DNA of 64,000 bases from Neobacillus nitrireducens (GTDB lineage Bacteria > Bacillota > Bacilli > Bacillales > Cytobacillaceae), in assembly GCF_030915405.1 (NCBI RefSeq), contig NZ_CP133262.1:1240001-1304000 (forward strand), given 5' to 3'. Positions 9,149 to 18,075 of this stretch are shown piece by piece. The stretch's first letter is position 1; the number at the start of each line of letters is the position of its first letter. The notes under the pieces are model-generated. The model saw nothing but the letters and a program-made list of their open reading frames with translations. It was not told the DNA's origin and did no database searches. A program made the translations under genes and the position numbers.

Positions 9149-9829
9149 TTACGTGGTGATAGGAGCTTTTTGAACATACCCATTATCGGAAGTCAGATTT
9201 ACGCTGATCGTAAACGAAGCCTCCGTCTTCTCTATTACTTCATCAATTGTAACACCTTCTTGAGTTTCTAGAAGAATCATTCCCACGGGTGTAAAATCAA
9301 ACACAGCCAAATCAGTAATCAGGCGATGTACAACCTTTTGACCTGTCAATGGAAGGGTACAGCTTTTTTTGATCTTGGATTCATTGTACTTATTTGTGTG
9401 CTCCATAATGACCACAATTCTTTTGGCTCCATGGACAAGATCCATTGCTCCTCCCATACCTTTGATCATTTTTCCAGGGATCATCCAGTTTGCCAAGTCA
9501 CCTTGTTCGGAAACCTCCATGCCGCCCAGGATGGCTAGGTCGATGTGTCCTCCTCGAATCATGGCAAAGGACTCCGCACTATCAAAGAAAGATCCACCGA
9601 TCACCGCTGTAACCGTTTCTTTCCCAGCGTTTATAAGATCAGGATCCTCCATCCCTTCAACAGGATATGGCCCGATGCCAAGCAACCCATTTTCTGATTG
9701 CAATAATACATGAAATTCCCTCGGAATTTCGTTAGCGATCAGGGTTGGCATTCCAATTCCGAGATTTACGTTCATTCCATTTTGAATCTCTTGAACCGCA
9801 CGATTAATGATTTTTGTCCTGGTATCCAT
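9149..9829 (-). CDS. 3-oxoacid CoA-transferase, subunit B
   Basis: Beta subunit of a class I CoA-transferase (SCOT/AtoA type), which swaps CoA between succinyl-CoA or acetyl-CoA and a free organic acid. The catalytic glutamate is in LLQSENGLLG (Glu46), and the GIGMPTL and GGHIDLAILGGMEV segments are typical. Length 226 aa. The gene follows subunit A after ~60 nt. In the island it would activate or deactivate an acid intermediate; whether the substrate is acetoacetate, 3-oxoadipate or another acid cannot be told from sequence. Confidence 0.9.
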   Translation of the reverse strand: MDTRTKIINRAVQEIQNGMNVNLGIGMPTLIANEIPREFHVLLQSENGLLGIGPYPVEGMEDPDLINAGKETVTAVIGGSFFDSAESFAMIRGGHIDLAILGGMEVSEQGDLANWMIPGKMIKGMGGAMDLVHGAKRIVVIMEHTNKYNESKIKKSCTLPLTGQKVVHRLITDLAVFDFTPVGMILLETQEGVTIDEVIEKTEASFTISVNLTSDNGYVQKAPITT

Positions 9830-9890
9830 CCTTTTATCCTCCTGAAAAATTGCCTAGTAATTTTTTGATATGTTACTATTCAAAGGTATA

Positions 9891-10604
9891 TTAAGTCCGC
9901 ATGACGGTACGGCGTTCAATTCTTTTCACATAATTCTTTCCTTCCAATATCCTTTGGACATAGATCCCAGGTGTATGGATCTCATCCGGATCAAGAGACC
10001 CCACCTCAACCATGTGCTCCACCTCGGCAATCGTAATCCTGCCGGCCGTTGCAGCGAGTGGATTAAAATTTCGCGCCGTCTTCCGGAAAACAAGATTTCC
10101 TAACGGGTCACCTTTCCATGCCTTTACGAAGGCAAAATCCCCAACAATTCCTTCTTCAAGAATATGCGGTCTACCATTAAATAATCGATGTTCTTTGCCC
10201 TCTGCAATCGGGGTACCTACGCCAGTGGGCGTATAGAATCCAGGGATCCCAGCTCCGCCTGCCCGAATTCTTTCTGCCAAAGTACCCTGGGGAACAAGCT
10301 CTACTTCCAATTCTCCACTTAAAAATTGTTTTTCAAAGATTTTGTTCTCACCCACATAGCTTGCCACCATTTTCTTAATCTGCTTATTGGCAAGAAGAAG
10401 ACCCAGACCCCAATCATCCACTCCACAATTGTTACTTACAATCGTTAAGTCTTTAGTTCCCTTTTCCCGTAACGCCAGAATCAGATACTCAGGTATTCCC
10501 GATAAACCAAACCCACCAACAATGATGGTCGCACCATCTTGAATATCTTGAATCGCTTCATTAAAATCTGTGATTATCTTTTCTTGTCCAGCCAATATTG
10601 TCAC
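9891..10604 (-). CDS. 3-oxoacid CoA-transferase, subunit A
   Basis: Alpha subunit of the same class I CoA-transferase (ScoA/AtoD type). It shows the CoA-binding glycine-rich [13 protein letters not shown] near residues 30-44, the [11 protein letters not shown] segment and the [15 protein letters not shown] motif. Length 237 aa is normal. It is the first gene of a two-gene operon and is preceded by operator copy C with a TATAAT -10 about 45 nt upstream of its start, placing it in the same regulon as the SDR and dioxygenase genes. Confidence 0.92.
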   Translation of the reverse strand: MTILAGQEKIITDFNEAIQDIQDGATIIVGGFGLSGIPEYLILALREKGTKDLTIVSNNCGVDDWGLGLLLANKQIKKMVASYVGENKIFEKQFLSGELEVELVPQGTLAERIRAGGAGIPGFYTPTGVGTPIAEGKEHRLFNGRPHILEEGIVGDFAFVKAWKGDPLGNLVFRKTARNFNPLAATAGRITIAEVEHMVEVGSLDPDEIHTPGIYVQRILEGKNYVKRIERRTVMRT

Positions 10605-10649
10605 TCCTTGCGTATTAACTTAATTTTTAGAATTTTTATTATGTTATCG

Positions 10650-10715
10650 ATTATACTCATAAGTATTAGTTAAATAAAATTAAACATTTTAATTTATAAG
10701 TAAATATTACTTATA
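10650..10715 (-). promoter_or_regulatory. 66-bp operator/promoter block, copy C
   Basis: Copy C has its minus-strand TATAAT at 10650-10655 and distal dyad at 10706-10715, and drives the CoA-transferase operon. It shares an extra ~20 bp with copy A downstream of the -10 (TCRATAACATAAT on the minus strand), so the two promoters are the most closely related pair. Confidence 0.72.
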
Positions 10716-10746
10716 TAAAAAAACCAAGGATCTAAAAAATAATTAA

Positions 10747-10768
10747 GGACCTCCAGAATTGGAGGCCC
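10747..10768 (-). terminator. rho-independent terminator of dioxygenase-MFS-small protein operon
   Basis: The minus strand forms an 8-bp stem (GGGCCTCC/GGAGGTCC, one G-U pair) with a 6-nt loop, followed by a T-rich stretch. It lies 52 nt after the stop of the small CxxC gene. Confidence 0.65.
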
Positions 10769-10820
10769 TTTTACAACTCAATTCATGTAGTCATTTTGCA
10801 AAGAGGCTTAATCCGTTGTA

Positions 10821-10973
10821 TCATTCCACTTCAACATGGTCATCAGCGTAAGTCTCCGATATCTTATCCAGACAATTCCAGCACTTACTGCGATTTCGTT
10901 CCATAATGGCTAATTCATCATGACAATCTACACAGCGATCAATTTCAGTAACGGCGTTTAAATCTTTACACAT
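10821..10973 (-). CDS. 50-aa protein with two CxxC motifs (small zinc-ribbon-like), function unknown
   Basis: A short gene with a textbook AGGAGGG ribosome binding site 8 nt before its ATG and a TGA stop at 10821. The product starts MCKDLNAVTEIDRCVDCHDE and has a second pair in KCWNCLDK; the two CxxC pairs, 16 residues apart, would suit one Zn(II) or Fe-S site. The C-terminus is acidic. It begins 36 nt after the MFS transporter gene and is followed by a terminator, so it is the last gene of the TauD-MFS operon. I do not recognise the family. It could be a metallochaperone-like or regulatory partner of the Fe(II) dioxygenases, but that is speculation. Confidence 0.75.
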   Translation of the reverse strand: MCKDLNAVTEIDRCVDCHDELAIMERNRSKCWNCLDKISETYADDHVEVE

Positions 10974-11008
10974 ATTTTTTTCCCTCCTGGTTCATGTAGA
11001 AATGTTTG

Positions 11009-12298
11009 TTAAATTATCACTTGTTCCTCTGCTTTTATCGTAGTGTCAGTCTGCTTCGCGGGACGTACCATTGTCCAAAACAGTAATCCGAAAACAAACA
11101 TTACCAAAGAAGTTACTTGAAAACCATATCCATACCCAATGGCCTCAGTTCCTGCATATTGGATAAGATACCCGAAAACAAGCGGTGCGATGATACTTGT
11201 TGAACTTGAAAGAGCAACGTATGTCCCTTGTGCTTTTCCAATGTTTTTAGTTGAAAAGAAATCCATCAACATCGCGGGTGCGAGTGTAAGAATAACAATT
11301 CCAAAACCTGGAGCAAGTATAAAGAACACTATGGAGATAGCACTTGAGCTCATGCTATTGGCAAGATATAAACAAATAGATGATAGCACCATCGTAATAC
11401 CAGCAACATTTATTCGGGCTTTACGAATATCTCCTGTTTTGCGATAAAGCCGGTCTGAAATCAAGGCAAATACAATTTGGCAAATAGCAGCGAAAAGAAA
11501 CGGTAAAGACACGGCCAGTTTTAATGTTTTTCCATCAAAATGTTGAATTTTGGTAAAGTAAGCAGGAAACCATACGGCTTGAACTGACAATAACCAATAG
11601 GCACAACCTGCACATAAAACAGTAAAAATGAAATTTTTAGAAAAAAGGTGCGGAAGAAATTGACGCCAAGAAACCTTTGATTGGATTACTGAGTCCTTAT
11701 CCTCTTGCTCAATTGTAGGCAACCCTATTTCTTTTGGATTTTCTTTTCCGAAAATCAGCCATAAAACCAGCACAATGAGTCCAACAATTCCCATTGCTAT
11801 AAAAGCAGATCTCCATCCATATCGACTGATCAAGGTGATTAATAATGGAGAAGCAATTGCAGGCCCAATTGTTGCCCCAAAGAGTACAGCGCCAAAGCCT
11901 ATTCCGTGTCTGTGTTTAGGGAACCATTTTCCTATTAATGAAGTTGATATAGCAACGGCAGGTCCTTCACCTGCTCCCAAGATCATTCTTGTCATCACTA
12001 ACAAAGACAAACTGGAAATAAAAGGTGTGGTAAATTGAACCACCAACCATATAAACGAGATCCAGGTAAACATTTTTTTCGTGTTTTTGGAATCGGCCAT
12101 GCCTCCAATAATGAAAGAGGAAAAGGTAAAGAACCAAAAGAAGGAACTTCCAACCACTCCCCATTGTGAAGGACTTAAATGTAACTCATTCATTAAAGGA
12201 ACGGAAACCAAACCAATGATAATTTTGTCAACTTGGTTAACCATACCGGAAGCAACTAGAATTAATAATATAATCCAAGAATATTTTGGTGTCTTCAA
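11009..12298 (-). CDS. MFS transporter, anion:cation symporter (ACS)-like
   Basis: 429-aa major facilitator with about 12 predicted membrane helices. The N-terminus (SWIILLILVASGMVNQVDK) and the loop-2 stretch GGMADSKNTKK, followed by RMILGAGEGPAVAIS in helix 4 and GKWFPKHRHGIGFG after it, match the ACS family of organic-acid/H+ symporters (hexuronate, phthalate, tartrate and related). It probably imports the island's acidic growth substrate. It is co-transcribed with the upstream TauD-like dioxygenase (64-nt gap) and the downstream CxxC protein. Confidence 0.88.
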   Translation of the reverse strand: MKTPKYSWIILLILVASGMVNQVDKIIIGLVSVPLMNELHLSPSQWGVVGSSFFWFFTFSSFIIGGMADSKNTKKMFTWISFIWLVVQFTTPFISSLSLLVMTRMILGAGEGPAVAISTSLIGKWFPKHRHGIGFGAVLFGATIGPAIASPLLITLISRYGWRSAFIAMGIVGLIVLVLWLIFGKENPKEIGLPTIEQEDKDSVIQSKVSWRQFLPHLFSKNFIFTVLCAGCAYWLLSVQAVWFPAYFTKIQHFDGKTLKLAVSLPFLFAAICQIVFALISDRLYRKTGDIRKARINVAGITMVLSSICLYLANSMSSSAISIVFFILAPGFGIVILTLAPAMLMDFFSTKNIGKAQGTYVALSSSTSIIAPLVFGYLIQYAGTEAIGYGYGFQVTSLVMFVFGLLFWTMVRPAKQTDTTIKAEEQVII

Positions 12299-12362
12299 TT
12301 TAATAATCTCCCCTTCACATGAAACAATTGGTGATTTTTTCGAAACGTTTTATAAAAGGAAA

Positions 12363-13466
12363 TCATACTTGGTTATTATCACAACTACACTCCCGATCAT
12401 TCATAAACCAATAACTCATTTTTTCAGCAATACCGCTAGCTGTTTTTTCACGTACGGGAATACCACCGCGCCCAGGTTTACCGGTTTTCTCATCAATAAA
12501 CATAGCAAAATCGGGCGCGATTTCTCTTCCATTTGGCATCGTAAGCCACAATCTTAATAAATGACGTTTGCGTTCCGGTTCTTTGTAATCTTCATAGACA
12601 GTACGAGAATGAAGAACGGTATAATTATTTACAAATTGCATATCACCCGGTTCCAACATCATATCGATATGCATGTTTTCATCATGAAGGAGAGAATCCA
12701 TTAAGTCATATGCTTCTATTTCAACCTTTGACAAATGGATACCTGTTTTAGCTTGGGCTGATTCGACATATCCGCGATTATATCGGCAGCTTAGTTTACC
12801 TTTGTAATAACTAAAGACTGGTGATGAATATACTGGAGATTCACCAGGAGATTCCTCACCGCGGCGATCTAAGAAGTATGGTCGATAGAGAATTCCAAGA
12901 TACTCTGGGTACCTCTCGAGAATTTCATTATAAACAGCAATCGAACTCACGATACTGCTGAACCCACCTGATTTAGCTTTTTGAAGACTTAATAATCCGA
13001 CTACGTCAGATCCATCCGGATGAAAGGGAAGATGTGCGTTCGTTTGGTAACCGCGTACATTTGAATCATTAATGTCGAGACCTTGGTCAATGACATGCCC
13101 TAAAAGATCACCTTTTGCATTTTGCGTCACGGGGAAACCCATATGTACTCCGAGGCCCCAATATATGATGCTCGCTTCTTCATCTGTATACCTATCCATT
13201 GGTAATCCACGAATGAGTAGAAAACCTCTTCCATTTTCCAACTCTTCAACGAAGTAAGCGATTTCATTTGAAAGATCAGGAATTGGGAAGTCGTCCTTGT
13301 TAAAATCAGGTGCCTTTAACCCCTTTTGTTTTACATGAAATAGTGCATTCTCAAGAGCTGAAATTGTTTGCTCTGACAAATAATAAATCCATGTATCATC
13401 TTTAGCTAGATCAATACCTTTCCAAGCTACTGGTCCTTGAATTTTTTCCTTTAATATGGACGGCAT
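12363..13466 (-). CDS. TauD/TfdA-family Fe(II)-dependent dioxygenase, paralogue 1
   Basis: Probable Fe(II)-dependent oxygenase of the TauD/TfdA superfamily. The iron-binding triad is HPD (His149, Asp151) and a distal His286 in TVLHSR; Arg residues in RHLLRLWL (about 301-308) are placed to bind 2-oxoglutarate. The 367-aa length exceeds TauD (~280) because of a conserved N-terminal extension shared with two paralogues at 15854 and 16987. This copy alone has a C-terminal tail with two cysteines (ECSCDNNQV). It leads an operon with the MFS transporter and the CxxC protein. The substrate is unknown; hydroxylation of the imported acid is a reasonable inference. Confidence 0.85.
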   Translation of the reverse strand: MPSILKEKIQGPVAWKGIDLAKDDTWIYYLSEQTISALENALFHVKQKGLKAPDFNKDDFPIPDLSNEIAYFVEELENGRGFLLIRGLPMDRYTDEEASIIYWGLGVHMGFPVTQNAKGDLLGHVIDQGLDINDSNVRGYQTNAHLPFHPDGSDVVGLLSLQKAKSGGFSSIVSSIAVYNEILERYPEYLGILYRPYFLDRRGEESPGESPVYSSPVFSYYKGKLSCRYNRGYVESAQAKTGIHLSKVEIEAYDLMDSLLHDENMHIDMMLEPGDMQFVNNYTVLHSRTVYEDYKEPERKRHLLRLWLTMPNGREIAPDFAMFIDEKTGKPGRGGIPVREKTASGIAEKMSYWFMNDRECSCDNNQV

Positions 13467-13848
13467 AGATACTCTCCTTTTTTTTTATTGCAATCCCTTT
13501 TTCAGACAATTATTACTTATTAAATGATGTCCCCCCTTTATTTACCTAGAATCGATTAAATAACATTGTGACAGTACTAATAGTAATTACGTTAATTATA
13601 TTCATAATTTTCAGTGAAATAAAGTTAAAATATTTAATTTGAAAGTAAATATTACTAATATACAAGAAATAGTACTACCATGTACATTAGAAAATAACGT
13701 TAATACAGTATATTAGTACAACTTAATTACAGATTAATATCTTTAATTTTATATAATTATTATTTATAGGTAGAATCAAGTATAGAAATGAGTTAATATT
13801 CAAAAAAATCATTGTTTGAGTGATGAAATAGAAACAGGAGGAAGTATT
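13467..13848. promoter_or_regulatory. divergent intergenic region with 66-bp operator block copy D
   Basis: 382 nt of AT-rich DNA between the divergent TauD-like gene (13466) and SDR (13849). Copy D of the 66-bp block spans 13595-13660, with the minus-strand TATAAT at 13595-13600 and dyad ATTACTAATA at 13651-13660. A weaker AT-rich resemblance to the block lies near 13700-13766, but I could not align it convincingly. No other gene is visible. Confidence 0.65.
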
Positions 13849-14622
13849 ATGGACTTAAAGTTATCTGGAAAAAAAGCGCTAATAATTGGAGGAAGCCGGG
13901 GGATTGGTAAAGCCGTTGCCCGCCAGTTGGCTCTGGAAGGTGTAGATTGTACGATTTGTTCTAGAAACGAATCATCACTAAAAATCACTGCAGCGGAATT
14001 AGCCCAAGAAACAAAAAGAAATATCTATCCGATCGTGGCAGATACCACTGATCTTGACTCTATCCTAAATTTAGTTGAAAAATCAGCGGCAGCGATGGGA
14101 AGCATTGATATTTTAATCAACAGTGGAGCCCGTGTTGGCGGCCATGAGCCAGAGGATTTTCATAGTATTAAAGATGAACTTATTTTGAAAGATTTTGAAG
14201 AAAAGTATATGGGCTATTTTCGTTGTATCCGAGCTGTTGCACCATATATGATTGAAAATAATTGGGGGCGTATCATCAATATAAGTGGTCTGGCTGCCAG
14301 AATTGGCGGTAATTATTTTAGTTCCGGTCCGCGTAATGCATCTGTTGTCCATATGACAAAATCCGCGTCATTGGAATTAGGAAAGCATGGAATTAACGTT
14401 AATGCTCTTTACCCAGGGATTGTAGATACGGAAACGTTTCGAGGCCGTGTCACTAGTGAGGAGGCTATACGCCAGGTAGAATCACTAAATTCCCTCGGCC
14501 GCTTGATTACAGCAGAGGAAATTGCCAATGTCGTTACCTTTCTAGCCTCACCTTTGGCGGCATCGATTACTGGGGATGTCATTTCAGTAACTGGAGGTAT
14601 TGGAAATACAGTTTATTACTAA
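13849..14622 (+). CDS. SDR family protein lacking the canonical YxxxK catalytic pair
   Basis: 257-aa SDR-fold protein. The start chosen is the ATG at 13849, 7 nt after an AGGAGG site; an upstream TTG at 13816 is less likely. The cofactor motif GGSRGIG (residues 14-20) and the INSG and RIINISG segments are present. Where relatives read YxxSKAAVVH, this protein reads SGPRNASVVHM, so both the catalytic tyrosine and lysine positions appear replaced (Ser and Asn). It may be a non-reducing SDR, a dehydratase-like enzyme or use another residue. It is divergent from TauD paralogue 1, sharing the intergenic operator copy D. Confidence 0.8.
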   Translation: MDLKLSGKKALIIGGSRGIGKAVARQLALEGVDCTICSRNESSLKITAAELAQETKRNIYPIVADTTDLDSILNLVEKSAAAMGSIDILINSGARVGGHEPEDFHSIKDELILKDFEEKYMGYFRCIRAVAPYMIENNWGRIINISGLAARIGGNYFSSGPRNASVVHMTKSASLELGKHGINVNALYPGIVDTETFRGRVTSEEAIRQVESLNSLGRLITAEEIANVVTFLASPLAASITGDVISVTGGIGNTVYY

Positions 14623-14689
14623 AATGCCAGATTAATATTATACCTTAATAGTAGATTACAAAAAAATAAAAAGGGTTATATTAATAACA

Positions 14690-14711
14690 AGCCTCACTAA
14701 AATGTGAGGCT
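14690..14711. terminator. terminator hairpin between convergent SDR and esterase genes
   Basis: AGCCTCAC/GTGAGGCT form an 8-bp perfect stem with a 6-nt loop between the stop codons of the convergent genes at 14622 and 14736. T-rich sequence follows on both strands. Confidence 0.6.
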
Positions 14712-14735
14712 CGTTTAATTTAGCATGGTTTAATT

Positions 14736-15683
14736 TTAATCTGTCCCTACTGTATATTTAGCGGTACTCAAGAACTTATCGATCCTAGATACAGTTGATT
14801 CAATGTTCTTAGAGAAAATAGCCATGTGTGCAAAAAAACCGTGTACCATACCCGGTTCACATGCATATTCCACGTTTACACCAAATTTCTCCAGAAGTTC
14901 AGCATAAGCCCTTCCTTCATCCCGAAGCACATCATTTTCCGCAGTAATCACAATTGCTGGCGGAAGACCACTTAAATCTTTAGCAACCAAGGGGGAAGCG
15001 TACACATTACACCTGTCCTCCTCATTCCTCAAATAGTGATCACGGAACCAAACCAGCTGTTCGCGATCCAAACCAAATCCTTTTGCAAATATTTGATGGG
15101 ATTCCGTATTGAATAGAAGGTTTGTAGGAGGATAGATCAAGACCTGTGCAGTAATGTTGGGACCTTTTCTATCTCTTGCCATCATGGTAACCACTGTCGC
15201 TAGATTTCCACCTACGCTATCCCCTCCAACTGCCAACCTAGAAACATCTCCGTTAAAGGTGGTCCCTTTTTCATTAACCCATATCAATGCAGCATATGCG
15301 TCTTCCACTGGAGTCGGGAATTTATACTCTGGAGCAAGACGATAGTTTACGGAGACAACAATACTATCCGTTCTATTAGCGATCATTCGGCAACTGGCAT
15401 CCGTCGATTCAATGTCTCCCAAGACCCATCCTCCACCATGATAGTATATAAATAGAGGGAAGGGACCCTCTCCTTCAGGGATGTATACCCTGCATTTTAT
15501 TTCTTCATTTTGGCTTATCGGGATCATAATATCCTCGACCTTTGAAAGCGGATCCAATTTTACAACAGGACGTGGGGCATTTGAAAGCATTTCCCGTACT
15601 TTCATAGGATCCATTTTATTAATAGGAGGCAACTGATTAAATACCTGTAAATATTTTTCTGCTTGCGAATCTAAATTTGCCAA
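14736..15683 (-). CDS. alpha/beta hydrolase, hormone-sensitive lipase-type esterase
   Basis: 315-aa carboxylesterase. The oxyanion-hole motif YHGGGW lies near residues 79-84 and the nucleophile motif GDSVGG near 157-162. The acidic residue is in ENDVLRDEG and the catalytic histidine in VHGFF near the C-terminus. This is the HSL (family IV) arrangement. It would hydrolyse an ester to acid and alcohol, which could be the first step in using an esterified substrate of the island. It lies downstream of TauD paralogue 2 but behind a strong terminator, and has no copy of the 66-bp block. Confidence 0.88.
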   Translation of the reverse strand: MANLDSQAEKYLQVFNQLPPINKMDPMKVREMLSNAPRPVVKLDPLSKVEDIMIPISQNEEIKCRVYIPEGEGPFPLFIYYHGGGWVLGDIESTDASCRMIANRTDSIVVSVNYRLAPEYKFPTPVEDAYAALIWVNEKGTTFNGDVSRLAVGGDSVGGNLATVVTMMARDRKGPNITAQVLIYPPTNLLFNTESHQIFAKGFGLDREQLVWFRDHYLRNEEDRCNVYASPLVAKDLSGLPPAIVITAENDVLRDEGRAYAELLEKFGVNVEYACEPGMVHGFFAHMAIFSKNIESTVSRIDKFLSTAKYTVGTD

Positions 15684-15765
15684 GAAACATCATCCTCACT
15701 TCAATTAATTTTATATAAACTCCGTTGACACCATCACATTTCCTTCATTATTAAAAAACATAAAA

Positions 15766-15806
15766 TGGTGATTTTATTCACCCTGTCTCGTTGAATAAAA
15801 TCACCA
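15766..15806 (-). terminator. strong terminator after TauD paralogue 2
   Basis: A 15-bp perfect stem (TGGTGATTTTATTCA and its complement) with an 11-nt loop, followed on the minus strand by a T-rich stretch. It lies 48 nt beyond the dioxygenase stop at 15854. Confidence 0.8.
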
Positions 15807-15853
15807 CACTACTCGATATAAGGGAAAATGGTAAAAATAATAACACTAGCTTT

Positions 15854-16852
15854 TTATCTAGTTACAGGTGCTCCTCCAATATAAAACTCGAAATCTGGGG
15901 CAATTTTACGACCATTGGGCATCATGAGCCATAGTCTTAATAGATGGCGTTTCTTGTCATCTTCTTCGTAATCTTCAAAATGAGTCCGTGAATGAAAAAC
16001 GGTATAATTATTAACGAATTGCATATCACCCGGTTCCATCATCATATCAATATGAAAGTTTTTATCATGAGTGAGGGAATCGATAAAATCAAATACTTCG
16101 ATTTCCTCTTTCGACAAATAGCCACCTGTTTTCGTTTGTGCTGATTGGACATATTGGCGAATATATCTGCAGCTTAATTTACCATCGTAATAGCTAAAAA
16201 TCGGTGTTTGAACTACTGGCGATTGACCTTCTGCTTCTTCCCCGCGAAGATCATGGGCGAATGGACGATAGAGAATTTCAAGGTATTCTGGGTGCTTTTC
16301 CAGAATTTCATTATAGATAGCCATCGCACTTGCGATACTGCTTAAACCGCCAGATTTCGCTTTCTGAAGACAAAGTAAACCGACTACATCAGCGAGATCT
16401 GTGTGATAGTCAAGATGTACATTCGTTTGGTAACCACGAACTTTTGTATTATCATTAAAGTCTTTACCAACGTTTTTGATATGCCCTAGGAGCTCCCCGT
16501 TTTTGCTTTGGACTATTGGTAAGCCCAAGTGAAGTCCGAGACCCCAGTAAATAATGCTCGCTTCTTCTTCCGTATATCGTTCCATCGGCAATCCACGAAT
16601 CAATAGAAAACCTCTGCCATTCTCAAGTTCATCAACAAAGTAAGTGATTTCGTCAGCAAGATCAGGAATCGGGAAATCCTGCTTTTGAAAATCAGGCGCT
16701 TTTAACCCCAATTGTTGAACATGTAATATGGCCTTATCAAGAGATGCAATCGTTTTTTCAGACAAATAATAAATCCATGAATCATCTTTTGCTAGATCAG
16801 TACCTTTCCACGCAGAACGCCCTTGGATTTTTTCATTTAAAATGATCGACAT
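15854..16852 (-). CDS. TauD/TfdA-family Fe(II)-dependent dioxygenase, paralogue 2
   Basis: 332-aa paralogue of the dioxygenases at 12363 and 16987, sharing the whole core from the AWKGTDLAKD N-terminus to the RLWLMMPNGR C-terminal region. The metal triad is HTD (His150, Asp152) and the distal histidine in TVFHSR. It differs from the other two around the active-site strand (LDYHTDLAD instead of LPFHxDGSD) and lacks their glycine-rich C-terminal segment (KPGRGG). These are positions where substrate choice could differ. It lies 134 nt downstream of paralogue 3 with a terminator between. Confidence 0.85.
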   Translation of the reverse strand: MSIILNEKIQGRSAWKGTDLAKDDSWIYYLSEKTIASLDKAILHVQQLGLKAPDFQKQDFPIPDLADEITYFVDELENGRGFLLIRGLPMERYTEEEASIIYWGLGLHLGLPIVQSKNGELLGHIKNVGKDFNDNTKVRGYQTNVHLDYHTDLADVVGLLCLQKAKSGGLSSIASAMAIYNEILEKHPEYLEILYRPFAHDLRGEEAEGQSPVVQTPIFSYYDGKLSCRYIRQYVQSAQTKTGGYLSKEEIEVFDFIDSLTHDKNFHIDMMMEPGDMQFVNNYTVFHSRTHFEDYEEDDKKRHLLRLWLMMPNGRKIAPDFEFYIGGAPVTR

Positions 16853-16920
16853 AAATAATCCTCCTTTATTAATTTGATTATTCTATTAATCTGAATGACT
16901 CTCTCACTTTTACTATATAA

Positions 16921-16955
16921 GGAACACCTTTTCCTGAAATCTGAAAAGGTGTTCC
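16921..16955 (-). terminator. terminator between TauD paralogues 3 and 2
   Basis: GGAACACCTTTTC and its exact complement form a 13-bp stem with a 9-nt loop, 32 nt beyond the stop of paralogue 3. The minus-strand T run after it is weak, so read-through into paralogue 2 is possible. Confidence 0.65.
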
Positions 16956-16986
16956 CACTAGTTTTAACAGAACTATTGATGCACAA

Positions 16987-18042
16987 TTACTTTAAGGTTT
17001 CAACAATACCGCCAGCTGTTTTATTACGAGGAGGTACACCTCCGCGACCCGGTTTTCCCGTATTCTCATCAATAAACATCGCAAAATCGGGGGAAATTTC
17101 CCGGCCATTTGGCATCGTGAGCCACAATCTTAATAAATGACGTTTTCGATTCAGTTCTTCATAGTCTTCATATTGAGTACGTGAGTGAAGAACCGTATAA
17201 TTATTAACGAATTGCATATCGCCTTCCTCCAGCAGCATATTATAATGCAACTTTTCATCATGAAGGAGTGTATCCAGTAAATCTAATGCTTCAATTTCAA
17301 CCTTCGACAGATGGATACCTGTTTTCGCTTGTGCTGATTCGATAAATAAACGGACATATCGGCAGCTCAATTTTCCATCATAGTAACTAAAGATTGGTGA
17401 TGTAAATACTGGAGATTCTCCTGGCGCTTCCTCTCCACGACGATCAAAGTTGAATGGACGACAGAGAATTCCTAAATATTCTGGGTTCTTCTCCAAAATT
17501 TCATTATAAACAGCCATCGAGCTTATAATGCTGCTGTAACCTCCGGATTTCCCTTTTCGCAGGCTTAACAATCCAACTACGTCAGATCCATCAGCGTGAA
17601 AAGGAAGATGCAGTTTTGTTTGGTAACCGCGTACATTTGAATTTTCCAAGCTAAGACCTTGATCCCTAACGTGACCTAAAAGATCACCATTAGCATTTTG
17701 CGATACCGGTGTGCCCATATGAAGGCCGAGACCCCAGTAAATGATACTGGCTTCTTCATCTGTATACCTTTCCATTGGTAATCCGCGAATTAATAGGAAC
17801 CCTCTCCCATTCTCAAGCTCTTCAACAAAGTAATCGATTTCATCTAAGAGATCTGAAATCGGGAAGTCCTCCTTGTTAAACTCAGGTGCCTTTAAACCCT
17901 TTTGTTTGACATGTGCTAAAGCGTTCTCAAGTGAAGCAATCGTTTTTTCGGTCAAATAATAAACCCATGATTCATCTTTAGCCAGGTCAGTGCCTTTCCA
18001 AGCTACTGGCCCTTTAACTTTTTCCTTTAAAATGGTTGACAT
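16987..18042 (-). CDS. TauD/TfdA-family Fe(II)-dependent dioxygenase, paralogue 3
   Basis: 351-aa paralogue, closer to paralogue 1 than to paralogue 2 (same LPFHxDGSD active-site strand and KPGRGG C-terminal motif). The metal triad is HAD (His149, Asp151) and the distal histidine in TVLHSR. It follows the acyl-CoA synthetase gene by 33 nt, so the two are co-transcribed from the promoter with operator copy E. Pairing of a dioxygenase with a CoA ligase suggests hydroxylation next to CoA activation of the same acid (inference). Confidence 0.85.
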   Translation of the reverse strand: MSTILKEKVKGPVAWKGTDLAKDESWVYYLTEKTIASLENALAHVKQKGLKAPEFNKEDFPISDLLDEIDYFVEELENGRGFLLIRGLPMERYTDEEASIIYWGLGLHMGTPVSQNANGDLLGHVRDQGLSLENSNVRGYQTKLHLPFHADGSDVVGLLSLRKGKSGGYSSIISSMAVYNEILEKNPEYLGILCRPFNFDRRGEEAPGESPVFTSPIFSYYDGKLSCRYVRLFIESAQAKTGIHLSKVEIEALDLLDTLLHDEKLHYNMLLEEGDMQFVNNYTVLHSRTQYEDYEELNRKRHLLRLWLTMPNGREISPDFAMFIDENTGKPGRGGVPPRNKTAGGIVETLK

Positions 18043-18075
18043 AATTAATCCCCCTTTAATAATTTAGTTAGTTTC

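Noticed and set aside
13700-13766. Possible seventh operator block
   Set aside because: AT-rich similarity only; the -10 and dyad spacing of 66 bp could not be confirmed.
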